This document shows, in pieces, positions 27,976 through 38,944 of a stretch of DNA of 64,000 nt. The position numbers and the translations under genes were made by a program. The notes beneath the pieces were generated by a model that was not told where the DNA came from, searched no databases, and was given only the letters and a program-made list of their open reading frames with translations. The stretch comes from Linderina pennispora (taxonomy: Eukaryota > Kickxellomycota > Kickxellomycetes > Kickxellales > Kickxellaceae): contig NW_024468252.1 of the NCBI RefSeq assembly GCF_002104995.1, positions 310,001-374,000 of the forward strand, written 5' to 3'. Each line of letters opens with the position of its first letter. Positions within the stretch are counted from its first letter, which is position 1.

Positions 27976-29823
27976 ATGAGTGCCACTAAACACGCGCCAG
28001 TACAAACAAGTAACCCGCAGGGCCGGCGCAGCAAGAGTAAGAAGCCAGGCGCAGCGCAGCGTAGCCGGGGGCCACCGCAGGTACGCGTGAGCGTGCGGGC
28101 GTCGTCAGAGCAGCCGTGCAGACGGTCGCGTAGCCGCACGCCCAGCCGCACGCCCGACAAGTTCTCGGACGTCTGGGCGCGCAAGCCCACGCGTGCCAAG
28201 CTCTCGCTCGAATCGATGTCGCTGTCCGGCCTGTTCCACTCCAAGAGCCAGAAGATCAAGACCGCCCGGAAATCCCCTGCCAAGCACAGCAGGCGGCGCA
28301 GCATCAGCGAGCCCGCCGAGCAGCCCAGGTATGCAATGCCAGAGCCGCGCACAAATGACCCGGAGATGCAGCGGCTGCTGGCGATGCTCCAGGGGCACAT
28401 GCAGGCACAGCCGATGGCACGACCGCCGAGCATTTCGATGCCGGTGCCGCCGGTAGTGCAGCCGACGCGGGCCAGCGTGTTGGGGAAGGCCATCTCTGGG
28501 GGTCCACAACTGCGCCGGGCGAACAATGCGTCGCAGCAGTCGTTGCTGCACAACCAGGCGGCGTTGGCGGTGTCTCGCAGCACGCCGGTGCAGGACGACG
28601 AGCTGAGCGCATTTGGCGAGCCAGACAACGAGGTATCTGCAGGCCTGGCAGTGCACAAGCCCACGCAGTCGAAGACTATGCCGTCAATTCATAGCCGCAT
28701 AGCCGAAGCTGCGCTGCTGCCCCCGCCCATGCGTATCGACCCCGATTCATGCAATGAGTGGGCGCGGCACTCCAGTGTGTTCTCGGATAGTGGGCGCGGG
28801 TCACACGTCTACACGGTGATCGGCAAGGCCATCGCCTCGGCTATGCTGGCACAGGACAACAGCGAGGAGAGCAGCAGCAGCGCACCCCGTGGTGATGTGG
28901 GCGTGCGACCGGTGCAGATTACGAAGCAGCGCACGACCGGCGACATCAACGAGACGCTGGTGCACCGCCGACGCACCGACGCCGAGCAGAGCAGCATCGA
29001 GTCGGCCAACGTTATGACGCCAGACACCTTCGCCACAGCGCGGCAGTACATGGGCCAGCCCAGCGACGCGCCTTTCCCAGATCCGCCTGCCGTACCACTG
29101 CCCGCCCGCCAGTCGTCCAGCGCACCGACGGCACCGCTGCCCCAGCCGCCTGCTAGGGATGCATCGCGGAGCCGCGGCTCTGATGTCAGTGCCATCGCAG
29201 TGCGCCACCACTTGCAGGTCGACGAGGACCGCGAGGAAAAGGTTGAAGGCCGCGACTCGTATGCCTCCGACGAGCAGCCGTTGCCGGAGATGGTGCTGGC
29301 TGAGTGGCTCGGGGCACCCGCCGATGCACCAACTGGCGCCGGCACAACGCAGGCGAGCACACCGCCACCGCGCCCGGCGAGCTTCGCGGAGAAGCGTGGT
29401 GTTGTGGAGGCGCTGTTGGCGCGCGTGGCCGATCTTGAGAGCCGGTTCGCGTGCGTCGAGGCGGTGCTGGGCGGGCTGGAGCACGAGCTGGACCAGCTAC
29501 TGCGTGGCCGCACTGAGCCGGTTGTGCGCCGCGGCAAGGTCGTCGATCCAGCCGCTGCCCGGAAGCCCGAGGTGCGCGTGCGCGATAGCCTATCCGACTC
29601 GCCAGCTGATGCTGAAGACGATGGGTTCTGGCGCCGCGAGAACCTGACGCGCTACGTCAGCCAGTCACAGGCTGACTTTGACGAGGCCACCACGCAAACC
29701 CTTGTGTCAATCATGGCCATGCTGCGCGGCCTGTCGTCTGTCCGCCAGGCCAAGCAGGCCATGGCCTCCATCGACACCGTGCTGGCCAACCTCAACCTGA
29801 GCGACAGCCAGCTGCCGCGCTAG
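27976..29823 (+). CDS. Unidentified 615-aa serine/arginine/proline-rich protein with C-terminal coiled coil
   Basis: A large intact single-exon frame from a true ATG. Residues 1-120 are basic with SR/RS and SP/TP motifs (RRSRSRTPSRTPDKF). Residues 120-430 are low-complexity and proline/alanine/serine-rich, probably disordered. Residues 440-520 contain acidic patches and a heptad-like stretch (VEALLARVADLESRFACVEA). The C-terminus forms a helical region with VSIMAMLRGLSSVRQAKQAM. The many potential proline-directed phosphorylation sites suggest cell-cycle or MAP-kinase regulation. No catalytic domain, membrane segment or targeting signal is visible. I do not recognise the family and give no function. 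Third-position GC bias supports real coding. Confidence 0.7.
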   Translation: MSATKHAPVQTSNPQGRRSKSKKPGAAQRSRGPPQVRVSVRASSEQPCRRSRSRTPSRTPDKFSDVWARKPTRAKLSLESMSLSGLFHSKSQKIKTARKSPAKHSRRRSISEPAEQPRYAMPEPRTNDPEMQRLLAMLQGHMQAQPMARPPSISMPVPPVVQPTRASVLGKAISGGPQLRRANNASQQSLLHNQAALAVSRSTPVQDDELSAFGEPDNEVSAGLAVHKPTQSKTMPSIHSRIAEAALLPPPMRIDPDSCNEWARHSSVFSDSGRGSHVYTVIGKAIASAMLAQDNSEESSSSAPRGDVGVRPVQITKQRTTGDINETLVHRRRTDAEQSSIESANVMTPDTFATARQYMGQPSDAPFPDPPAVPLPARQSSSAPTAPLPQPPARDASRSRGSDVSAIAVRHHLQVDEDREEKVEGRDSYASDEQPLPEMVLAEWLGAPADAPTGAGTTQASTPPPRPASFAEKRGVVEALLARVADLESRFACVEAVLGGLEHELDQLLRGRTEPVVRRGKVVDPAAARKPEVRVRDSLSDSPADAEDDGFWRRENLTRYVSQSQADFDEATTQTLVSIMAMLRGLSSVRQAKQAMASIDTVLANLNLSDSQLPR

Positions 29824-30181
29824 CTTCAGATACCAGCACACAGGGAGGCTTCGAGCGTGGAAAGCGACCCGACTCGACAAGAAAGCAAATGCTGAAGTGT
29901 TTTTTTATCAAGAGTTAGCTGCTCCTCTCATCAATGACAAGAAATGAAGGGATCTGTTCTTGGGCGCTCTCCTTTTATCTTTTGCTGCAGCATGTCTGCT
30001 AAGGTACGTGTGCTGTTGAAGATGTGCGTCTTCCGCAGCTTGCTGTCTCTGGCCCTGGCCCTGGCCACATCAATCCATTCGCTCCAGATGCCTTTTGTAT
30101 GGATTGTTTATGCTTAGTTGAGCAACAGAATGAATGCTAAGTGAATGATACAGATAAAGTAAATAAATAAGGCAGCGCTGG
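29824..30181. other. Convergent 3' region
   Basis: Lies between the 3' ends of the orphan gene and the MFS transporter. No gene seen. Confidence 0.4.
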
Positions 30182-32558
30182 CTACATCAGCTTGAGCGCA
30201 AACAGCAGCAGGCTGGTGACCAACGCCACGACCAGCACGCCCAGCGGGAAGACGTTCCGCTTGCGGACGTAGCTGCGCCAGTTGGGTGCCGCAGCCAGCA
30301 GCAGTGGCTCGTTGATCTTGTCCTTGACAGCATGCAGCGCCTCCTTGCGCTCAGCAGCGTTGCCGCGCAGCAGCCCGCTCCACTGGAACCGGTCGACGAC
30401 AAAGATCGCCGTGGCCACCACCATCGACAGCGCCCCCCAGCCGACGAAAAACGCCATCACGTACCGGTAGCTGTGCTGGCTCTCGGCCACCGACTTTGGC
30501 CCGTTGTCCTGCAGCGCTCCCACTACTATATCCACGATGGTTGACCCGATGTTCGTCGCCGACTTGTAGATCCCCAGCCCCGTGCCCAGCGAGCTCGCCG
30601 GTAGCAGCAGCGAAATCGCTGTGATCTCCGCCAGCGGGCCCAGCGCCAGTGATACTGAGAACGTCACCAGCCCGACCAGCGGGTTGACCATCGTGAACCC
30701 CAGCAGCACCATCGACACCGTGAATGTCGCTGTCGAGAGAACCAGCAGGTCTGTGCGCAGCCCGAACCGGTCCAAGAACCACCCCAGGAACGGCACCAGG
30801 AATATAGGCATGATCTGCGATACGCTGGCCGACCATGCCGCCACTGCGTCGTTTGCACCGAACCGCAACTTGACCAGCTCGCTGTTAATATGCAGGAAGC
30901 TGGTCCACCCGCCGCCCAGCGTGAATGACTCCACGATGATCATCCAGAATATCCCGAAGAAGAAGAACACCAGCCGCAGGTTGAAGCGGTGCTTTTTGCG
31001 CAGCCGCTCCACCGCCTCCGCTGACATCTCGCGCCGGATCCGCCGCATCGTCACCATGTACACGATGTTGATTGCGAATGACAGCGCACACACCACAAAG
31101 TTCGCCCAGAACGCGGCCCCGTAGAACCCAAACCGATCGGCGATCGGAATTGCCGTGCCCATCGACAGGAACGACGCCACCCGCGACGTTGTGATCTGGA
31201 TTGCAATGGTGATTGCCAGGCCCTTGCCCTTGAACCAGCTGCCCAGGATGGTTTCCTGCACAACGATTATTGTCCCTGACCCGAGCCCGTACAGAATCCG
31301 CCCCACCACCATCGTCGAGAACGACCGGCTGTGCGTCGACACCGAGATTATCAGGTTGCCCACCATGATCAGGAACGTCGAGATCAGCGATCCCGAGGTC
31401 GTCCCAAACGAGTCAATAAACAGCCCGCCCAGCACCGGCAGGATAGTATTCACCGCCGATACCGTCGACTGCAACGCCCCGTACTGCGTGTTGGTTATTC
31501 CGTACTCCTAATGTCCAGCAAAAAAGCCAGCATCAATTGTGGAGTCCTGCACCTGCATGCATTTGAATGCAGAGAGCTGTCGCCTGCATCGAACTGCTTG
31601 TGCTCTTACCTTCTTGATTGTTGACTTTAGTGCTCCCAGCGTATGCGCCGAGTAATGGCTTCCAACTATACACCAAGTTGAATGGCCCACCGAGAATCAG
31701 GAAACAAAGTGAAATTAATTAATGCATGGGGCTGGAAAGTCACTGATTCACCCAGCAAGCCAGCAAGCCAGCAAGCCAGCAAGCCATCCACTGCCGCCCG
31801 CTCTGGGCCAGCTGACTCTGAGGAATTCAAGGTGACCTGCCGAACGAACGCTGGGCATTAAACAGAACTGGGGAGGAGGGAGGGGTAGGAGTTGCGCGTG
31901 AGCGAAAGGCGGAAAGGAGTGGCCTGCCTGATACGCAGGAGGGGGAGGGGAAGTCAGCGACCAATGCCCAGTAAAACAAGTACAACCACAGGCTGAGACC
32001 TGTATCACTAGTGCCATCCCACCACCAGGTCTCTCCACCACCCAAGCTGTCCTCCTCCCCCCCCCCAAAAAAAAATCCAGCAACATCTACAGGAGCCCTC
32101 CCAGCGATAATCGCTCAGCCAGGGGGAGGGATTGCTCTATTCTCTTCAGAGCTGCCTACGATAAGCCCTTAGCCAGCTCCCCCGCAAAGCGGTTGCTTAC
32201 CTGAAATAAGCAGTGCACACACCAGCGCCAGGAATTGGTAGCCGTAACGTCTCTGTCCCCACGCCTGCTCAAAGTCCGTCAGTTCCTCGGCCGATGCCGT
32301 CGATGCACGGTGCTGTGCCAATCCTTCCTCGCTAAATTCTCTTGAGCTCTCGCGCGACGCTATGCTGGAGAACTCGCTGCGGAGCAGCGGCTGGTCGGGC
32401 GAGGGTGCTTCGCGGTAGCCGTCAATACGACCCATGTCTGTGTGTATTGTAAGGTCTGTCAGTTCGACTGGACTCTGTCCGCTTTCATCAGGTGGCGAAA
32501 AAGGTCTAGAGTGGAAAGTGTTGGGAGAAGAAGAGGAATGCAAAGGCCGAAAGCTCAT
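30182..32558 (-). CDS. MFS transporter, MFSD1-like, three exons, 579 aa
   Basis: Major-facilitator membrane protein with about 12 membrane segments. The nearest pattern is MFSD1, a lysosomal/vacuolar transporter. Exon 1 32201-32558; intron 31666-32200; exon 2 31610-31665; intron 31509-31609 or one base different; exon 3 30182-31507. All junctions are in phase. The joined sequence reads FLALVCALLISVGSHYSAHT then LGALKSTIKK then EYGITNTQYGALQSTVSAVN. Sites: GRILYGLGSGTIIVVQETIL, and WFKGKGLAITIAIQ in the loop 4-5 region typical of this branch. The cytosolic N-terminus carries acidic/serine-rich sequence and a possible dileucine sorting signal (DQPLLRSEF), consistent with vacuole targeting. The substrate is not deducible. 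Intron 1 is unusually long (535 bp) for this window. Confidence 0.82.
31752..31786. repeat. (CCAGCAAG)n microsatellite in MFS intron 1
   Basis: About four tandem copies of an 8-bp unit within the long first intron of the MFS gene. Confidence 0.85.
32056..32080. repeat. Poly-C/poly-A run in MFS intron 1
   Basis: Adjacent homopolymers of about ten C and nine A bases, near the 5' end of the intron on the minus strand. Length errors are likely here. Confidence 0.8.
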
Positions 32559-33518
32559 AGTTTTTCTTTTTTAAGACAGCTGAAGTGCACAGCTGACTAT
32601 TTATCTGACAACGCTCCTTTTTTTCTTCAGGTGAACAAATAGCTGTGAAAGGTGTTAGAGGATCCCGCTATTCCTCTTGCCTAGCCTACACTCTGAGCGG
32701 GAGGGCGATTCGCTCGCTCTGGCCAATCGTGGCTATTGTGGTACGCGGGCAGCGAGTGCCTTTTGCCTTGTCCTTTTGATCGGAACTTCCGAAAATGGTG
32801 CGAAATTGAGAAAGATGCGTGGAAAAGAAGGAGCAACCACATACACACAAGGTCGGACATCTGATGAAGCGGCCATCGCCTACCTCACGCACAGTGCATG
32901 ATAGCTGGCAGGCAAATGCTCTGTTTCCCACACGCACATCCCTCCGGCATTCGGTCAGATAAGCCTGACGGACTTTCCAGCTCGTTTATCCTGTCAGAAG
33001 GTGCAGCTGGCAGGGCGCAAGGACCGCTGCATGGCCGAAGTCAATGTCCGATTATCGCGTCTCGCAGAGGGCTGAAGGCAAAAGCAGCTCCCAGTGAATA
33101 GTGCGACCGATAGGTGCATCTGGATCGACAAGACATCGTGACTCCTCTCCCGGCATCGGCTTATCTGTTCGACAGATATACCGATTGCCAATACGTTCCA
33201 TGAACTCCTGGTACCACCGACAATGGCTGTGATAGCATAGGCCAGTCTGAGCCACGGGTTGACTGCACAGACTCACTGATCTGAGCAGGCTGAGGCTGCA
33301 AGCTCGTGCTCTCATTGTCTGTGACTGGTAAACTCGGGACGCAGACTCACGAGTCTAAATTAAAGCTGCCCTCAGCCAGGCCACAGTAGTCTGCCAACCA
33401 TAAAAAAGCCTGCACCAAAACCAGGGCCAAGACGATAAACCAGTAGAATCCTGAGTCATTTCACCTCCTCTTTCTCGCTTTCGCGCCATTACACTTTTGA
33501 GCCAATTTACTCCACCAA
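32559..33518. other. Divergent promoter region, 960 bp
   Basis: Lies between the divergent MFS and nucleotidyltransferase genes. No frame with protein character and no motif I can name. Confidence 0.4.
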
Positions 33519-35157
33519 ATGACGAAGAAAGAACCAAACCATCACAGGGTTCCGCGGTTCCCGACTAAGAGGCAGCTGAATTCGTATCTTCATAGCAGCA
33601 GCTCGTCCATTTCAGCGCAAATTGAGCTGTTCGAGTTTATTCTGAACTACGTGAAGGAGAACGCAGACCCCACTGTCTCATCGATGGCTATCCTGCGCTA
33701 CATGGCCGAGCAGGGGCTCGACGAGGAGGCCCTCGGGTGCCCTATTGGCGAGTGGCTGGGACACCCGACGTTCGGCCCGCATTTTGTGCTGACGGAGCCG
33801 TGCGGCCGCCACTTCCTGGTTGCCCTGGGCAACGAGTATTCGCACGACAAGATGCGCAAGAAGCTGATCGCTGACACGGCCTTGGAGCTGTACGATACGC
33901 TGGCTCCGACTCTAGAGGACAGCGAGATAATCACGTTCGAGATTGCGATGTTTGCCAGAGTAAGAAACCTGTGCTGGTTTGCGGGCAACTGATTCCTTTT
34001 TACTGCCTGCTCGGGTGATGCATGAGACACATGGGACAATGCATATTCTCTAATCACATGGCCTCTTCTTATTTCCATAGACGTCTGCGACGACAAGTCC
34101 TCCACAGTTTCTGGTCACCGATATCTTGAGCCGGATCGAGAAGGCAGCTGCCACGGTGACCACTCTCCCGGTCAAGGCAAACCTATTTGGGTCATCAAAG
34201 TTGGGGCTGTCGGGCAACGGGAGCGATCTCGACATTGCGTTGCAGATTGGCGGCATCGGCCTTGACAAGGTGCTGATGCGCGCCCTGAGTCTTCGTCTGG
34301 ATCAGTTCGGCATAGCCAACGCCTTCTTTATTTCGCATGCGCGAATCCCGATGATCGAGTGTGTCGATATGGCCAGTGGCATTGATTGTGATATCACACT
34401 CAACAACACCATGGGCCATATCAAGACTGCATGCCTGGCAGCGTACCTGAGGTGCGATCCGCGTGTGGGCCCGCTGATAGTCACCATCAAGCAATGGGCC
34501 AAGTGCCGGCGCATCAACGATGCCGCCAACGGGATGCTCAACAGCTACGGCTATACGGTCATGCTGCTGGCCTTTCTACAGGAGCGCGGCGTGATACCGC
34601 CGCTGCAGCAACTGACGACGCTGGACAACCCCGAGGACTGCCTGTTCTCAGAGAACAAGCTGGTTGCGCTGTACAACGGCCAATGCTTCAACACCGACGA
34701 GGTGCTGCCAGATTTTGTCGAGTGCGGCGTGTACACGCACTTTTACGAGCCGGCTGTGGCCGAGTGGAAGAGTCCAAACACTGAGTCACTGTATCAGCTT
34801 CTGTACGGCTACTTTTACCACTACGGCATTGCGCACGACTTTTTGGGCTCCGCAGTATCAGCGCGCGCAGGCACCACGTCGTTGCCGATGTCGCACTTGC
34901 TGGGCGGAAGACCGCGCGTCATAAGCCGGCCCTGGATTATCGAGGATCCATTCGAGCCGGGTATCAATCTGTGCAAGGCGTCGATGCGCAATCTATTTGG
35001 CATCTACCGTGAGTTCCAAACCGCAGCGTACGTGCTGAGCACCAGTGACTCACTGTTCGCGCTGTTTGACGACAATCTCGAGGTCACCGACTCGGATATG
35101 TGCTTCATTGCGTACTGCAAGAATGAAATGTACAACAAATTCAAGGCTGAGTTTTGA
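33519..35157 (+). CDS. Cid1/TUT-type terminal nucleotidyltransferase, two exons, 505 aa
   Basis: Non-canonical poly(A) or poly(U) polymerase family, adding nucleotides to RNA 3' ends. Exon 1 33519-33959, intron 33960-34080 (GTAAGA...CATAG), exon 2 34081-35157, phase 0. The catalytic domain has ANLFGSSKLGLSGNGSDLDI, with the GS motif and Asp196/Asp198, and a third acidic residue in DCDITLNN (Asp251). A nucleotide-recognition/PAP-associated region follows (INDAANGMLNSYGYTVMLLA, then YQLLYGYFYHYGIAHDF). The N-terminal 150 residues are a helical extension. The histidine that distinguishes UTP-preferring enzymes cannot be judged by eye. No zinc fingers or RNA-binding domain are seen. Start chosen because the ATG opens the only long frame and is followed by a basic leader. 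Confidence 0.85.
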
Positions 35158-38100
35158 TGATCGTGTTTGTCGCAAACAGATGCGACATCTCCAGCCCCCG
35201 CTCTGACCCAGCCACCACCACTCTGCCAGCCCAAGCTTTTTTACAATGATTTTTTGCTTGGGCCATTCACCTCTCCAGTCTTCTTGTTGCTCACACAGCC
35301 CAGCAAGTCCACCTTTGTTTACCGTATGGCATCCATTCAGACACTGGTATTTCCCAATAAACAGCACCTACGCCTCCTTCATAGAAAAGTCAAAGCACTA
35401 TGCAATATTTACCTTCGTGCCCAAATACCGCAACTGTCATAGCACACGAGCATGCCATTCAGAAACCTCCTCTAAAAGGAAGCCCTTTTCCGAGTGGGCT
35501 AGAATGCAGCACTCTGTGCACAATATGCGGTTCCCCACAAGCAGCATATTTGGACGAAATTTCGCGCTTGTTCTTAATTCCACAGCCTGTGTCGGACAAA
35601 AATCCCAGAACGGGAGGCTCACGCGAATGGTGGCATTTGGATCCTCTGGCGCTTTGGTGGTGGAATTGCCCAGAGCCAAAGCATAGGGATCGCTGCGCTA
35701 ATAGCAGTGCATTGGCTGGGATATCCACTGGACATGGGAGTGCCTCTTCCGGGGTGGATATTGGTCACTGCACAAGAATAGCCAGGCATCCATACGCAGA
35801 AGAGGGGCGTCATGGGCTCATCGGTTTGGTCAATTTGGGCGAGTACAGAATCTGCTGATGCTCAGTCAACGGACGCAAAAGGAGCAACAAAATAGCATGG
35901 CCAGTTTTAGGTTGGCCAACGCTAATATCGTTCATATATGGACTGCATTTCCAGATAATAGCAGGCATCTGGCGGTCCGTGAGGTCTACAATGAACAAGG
36001 CAAAAGAATTGCAAGCTTGACTGTCACAATTCTCGGGCTCCTTATTCCCAAACGACGTTCGTTTTGTTTCGCGTTACCAAGGCGAACAGTGTGGAGACAC
36101 AATTGCCGCCAAGAAGAGCGCTTTGGTTGGCTGCACATTTGTTTTCAAACGCCAGTTCATCGCCCACAAGGATTATTTGCGGCAAGCTACGCAACAAAGG
36201 AGTTTTTTGTTGTACCGAGCGTTCCAGAGGGGACATGAATAGGTGCTGGTTCATTTCGCCGAAAGGGCAAATGTCAGGCTGACAATTGCTCCCACGCACT
36301 CCCGAGAGACAACAAGAGTGAAAATCATCGGCAAGCCAGGCGCTTTGCAGTGCATTTTTGCTTAATGTCTGAACATGGCACGTCATGGACATTTCTGGCA
36401 GGCGGAATTTTGCCTCTTGGGCAGCTGAGCAGCCCAGAGCAGAGGGCGATAGCAGTGTCTTGGCTACGGAAAAATGACGCCCACACCCGCGCAAGGTCGA
36501 GTTGCCAGACAATATGTGCTCGTTGCAAACAATGCATCGCTCATAATTCGGTTTTCTCTGAACTTATTGCCCGCCCACTGCTAGGTATTTTGCTTTGGAA
36601 TGAAGAAAATAGCAATAGTGCGTCGCATATTGAGCGACCGAATTGTGTGTGCTGGGAGTGCGATCTCTGAATCGCTCCGTCCTGGAGAGGGCATGTTTCG
36701 TAGATGCCCTTGTGCCCCGCTAGTCTATATCACCCTTTCCTAACATGGCAACTATTGATGCCGACAGCACACGATCGCACATCAATTATGCTGGTCAAGA
36801 AGAGCAGCCGTGATGGTGACGACGACGATGGTGCTGGTGCTGCTGGCATCAGCTGTGCTCCTTGCGCAAGGGCATGGCGTGGATATTGTATATGAAGTCC
36901 GGACCCAAACAACTCTGAGCGCTATGCCTTGACATCAAGCCATCTTGTCCCGGGCCATTTCAGCCTTTCCTTCTTTGCATATCAGCAACAGGCCAAGCTG
37001 GGTTATTAATAGAAGCGCTTGCGGATCAAACAAGTCACCAACGATAGACCGGGCAGCCCGTCGATTCGACGCAGCAAGGAAAAAAGATGGCGTAGCAGGC
37101 GAAGCCTGGGCTGGGCATAGTCGCTGGTATGCGGATGTGCGTGCCCGTGTATGCATGCCAGCTCGCTAATTGCCTGCGCAACAGGTTTTTGCGCATGTTT
37201 ACCAAAAATTGCTGCAGCTGCTCCTCCGAAGTGCATACGACTATCATTATCAAATTATTTTTCTAATGCCACCAGCCACTCGCCTCCCTCGTTGCTGCCT
37301 GTTAAATTAGCTCTTTTCGGGATCTACCCTTCGCCTCTCCCTCCCCACCCCCCGCGTTGCACATGGCGTCTCAACGACGTGGAAAAACACACCGATGATG
37401 CCGCAAGCGATACAAGCCAGCAAGAGAGGAGGCGCGGACCGCTGCTTTCCTGGTGCCTTCCTGGTGCCTCCAAGAGACGACATGCCGAGTAGTCCGGGCT
37501 GGTCCAGGGATTGATTGAAAGCGGACATGTTGGCTTCTGAGTCGCTTCTGTTCCTCGAAATGGCAAGGCAGCCAGGGCGTGCAACCAGTGGAGCCACTGG
37601 CGTAGGCTGAGGGGCCATGGGTGAGATCATGGTGTGCGAGGTGACTGGCCAGCAGCATGGTTACGCCAAGCGCAAGGCTAGGAGGATGGGAATCGCGCGC
37701 GAATGAGGCGCCTGCGTCCTGGCGGGGCCACCCTCGCACAGTGACGGTGAGAAAAGCCGTGAGCCGCAAACATACGACCCAGTTGTTTTTTATTTTGCAG
37801 CCTTGGGCCGAGAGATAAGCAACCCCCCTGGCCTCCCCAGAATTGCAGCGAGGAAAATAAAACCCCTCGCTACCCAAAGTGTAGGCGGGGATGCCCGTCC
37901 GGATTGGCTCGCTTTCGGAAGCAAGGAGGCTTGGGTGTCACAGTGCAATAATTTACGAATTGTTGGGCGCCCGCGGAGAGGGGAGGGTCCCTCCAGGGCG
38001 GGGAGGGGTGTGCCGCACCCGCCCCGTTTGAAATGTGCGAGTTCTAAACATGTCGCCGTCGCCTAACTTTTTTGCTAGCAATAAGGCAAAAATTTGATGT

Positions 38101-38944
38101 TCATTGTAATCCCGGAGCGAAGCACGACACCAGTGCAGACAATTCCAATAGGGTGGTTGGCAACCCCGGGCGCGTACCTTTTTTAATTCCTCCACAGTCT
38201 GCGAAATATTGGGCCTTTTTCACAGGCAAGCACAAAAAATTTTTCTCCTTGCCTTGGTGGTCGTGCTGGTGGGCGCTTTTTGGGCTAGCCGAATAAATCT
38301 GCGGACATTTGCTCCATTCCAAAAAGTCGAGCACATTGCCTCTACATAAAGCTATTCCTCTCTTCTCTCCTTTTTTCCCTTTTCATCCACTTGCTCACAC
38401 TTTTTATCCTCTGCAATATAATCACATTGCCTTTTCTGCACTCGAGCCTTTTTTAGCCCCACCTCTCCCCTCGCACCAAATCCCCCACACTCAGTGCTGG
38501 CCTGGCCCGACCCGACCTTTGCACGCACGCACTCACACCACTCCCACGGCGGCTGTTCTATCGCTCGCATATCGAATCGTTCCATCCTAGTCTCGCTTTT
38601 ATTATTTTCGGTGCTCGATCCACCCGCATATTCTGTTACTACTGCCATACCGGAAAAATTACCAGCACATAGGCTCTGATAGATTACAGCCACGGCCCTG
38701 TCTTGTGCCTCAGACCGCCATCAAACCCACATCCCCACACACTTTGGACCGTTAAGCTATACAGCACAAAGGAGGCTGTCCCTGTCTCATTAGCGCTATT
38801 CAGCTTTATTTGAAATCAACAGCCCCTCTGTCTGTCCATTTATAGCAGGGTGCGCTCGCAAGCTCGGCTAAACAACAATTGAAATCGAGCCTCTTTTGCT
38901 TCTTTTTTCGCACACTTTATTTATTTCCCCCGCTATTCTGTTCA
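35158..38944. other. 3.8-kb gene-poor region upstream of the MADS-box gene
   Basis: No gene supported. Scattered open frames of 100-150 codons occur (35246-35686, 35400-35858, 35858-36238, 36350-36670) without family motifs or consistent frame. From 38300 to 38940 the plus strand is strongly pyrimidine-rich, typical of a long fungal 5' leader/promoter. The region may hold extended regulatory sequence, a non-coding transcript or decayed genes. Confidence 0.4.

Noticed and set aside
28801-29537. Minus-strand frames of about 230 codons opposite the 615-aa orphan
   Set aside because: Shorter than the plus-strand frame, start on non-ATG codons and lack protein character.
35246-36670. Series of 100-150-codon plus-strand frames in the gene-poor interval
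   Set aside because: Frames shift without splice signals and show no family motif; could be decayed sequence but not supportable.
36810-36929. 39-codon plus-strand frame with a signal-peptide-like start
   Set aside because: Too short, no processing site or cysteines, and no promoter; probably chance hydrophobic codons.
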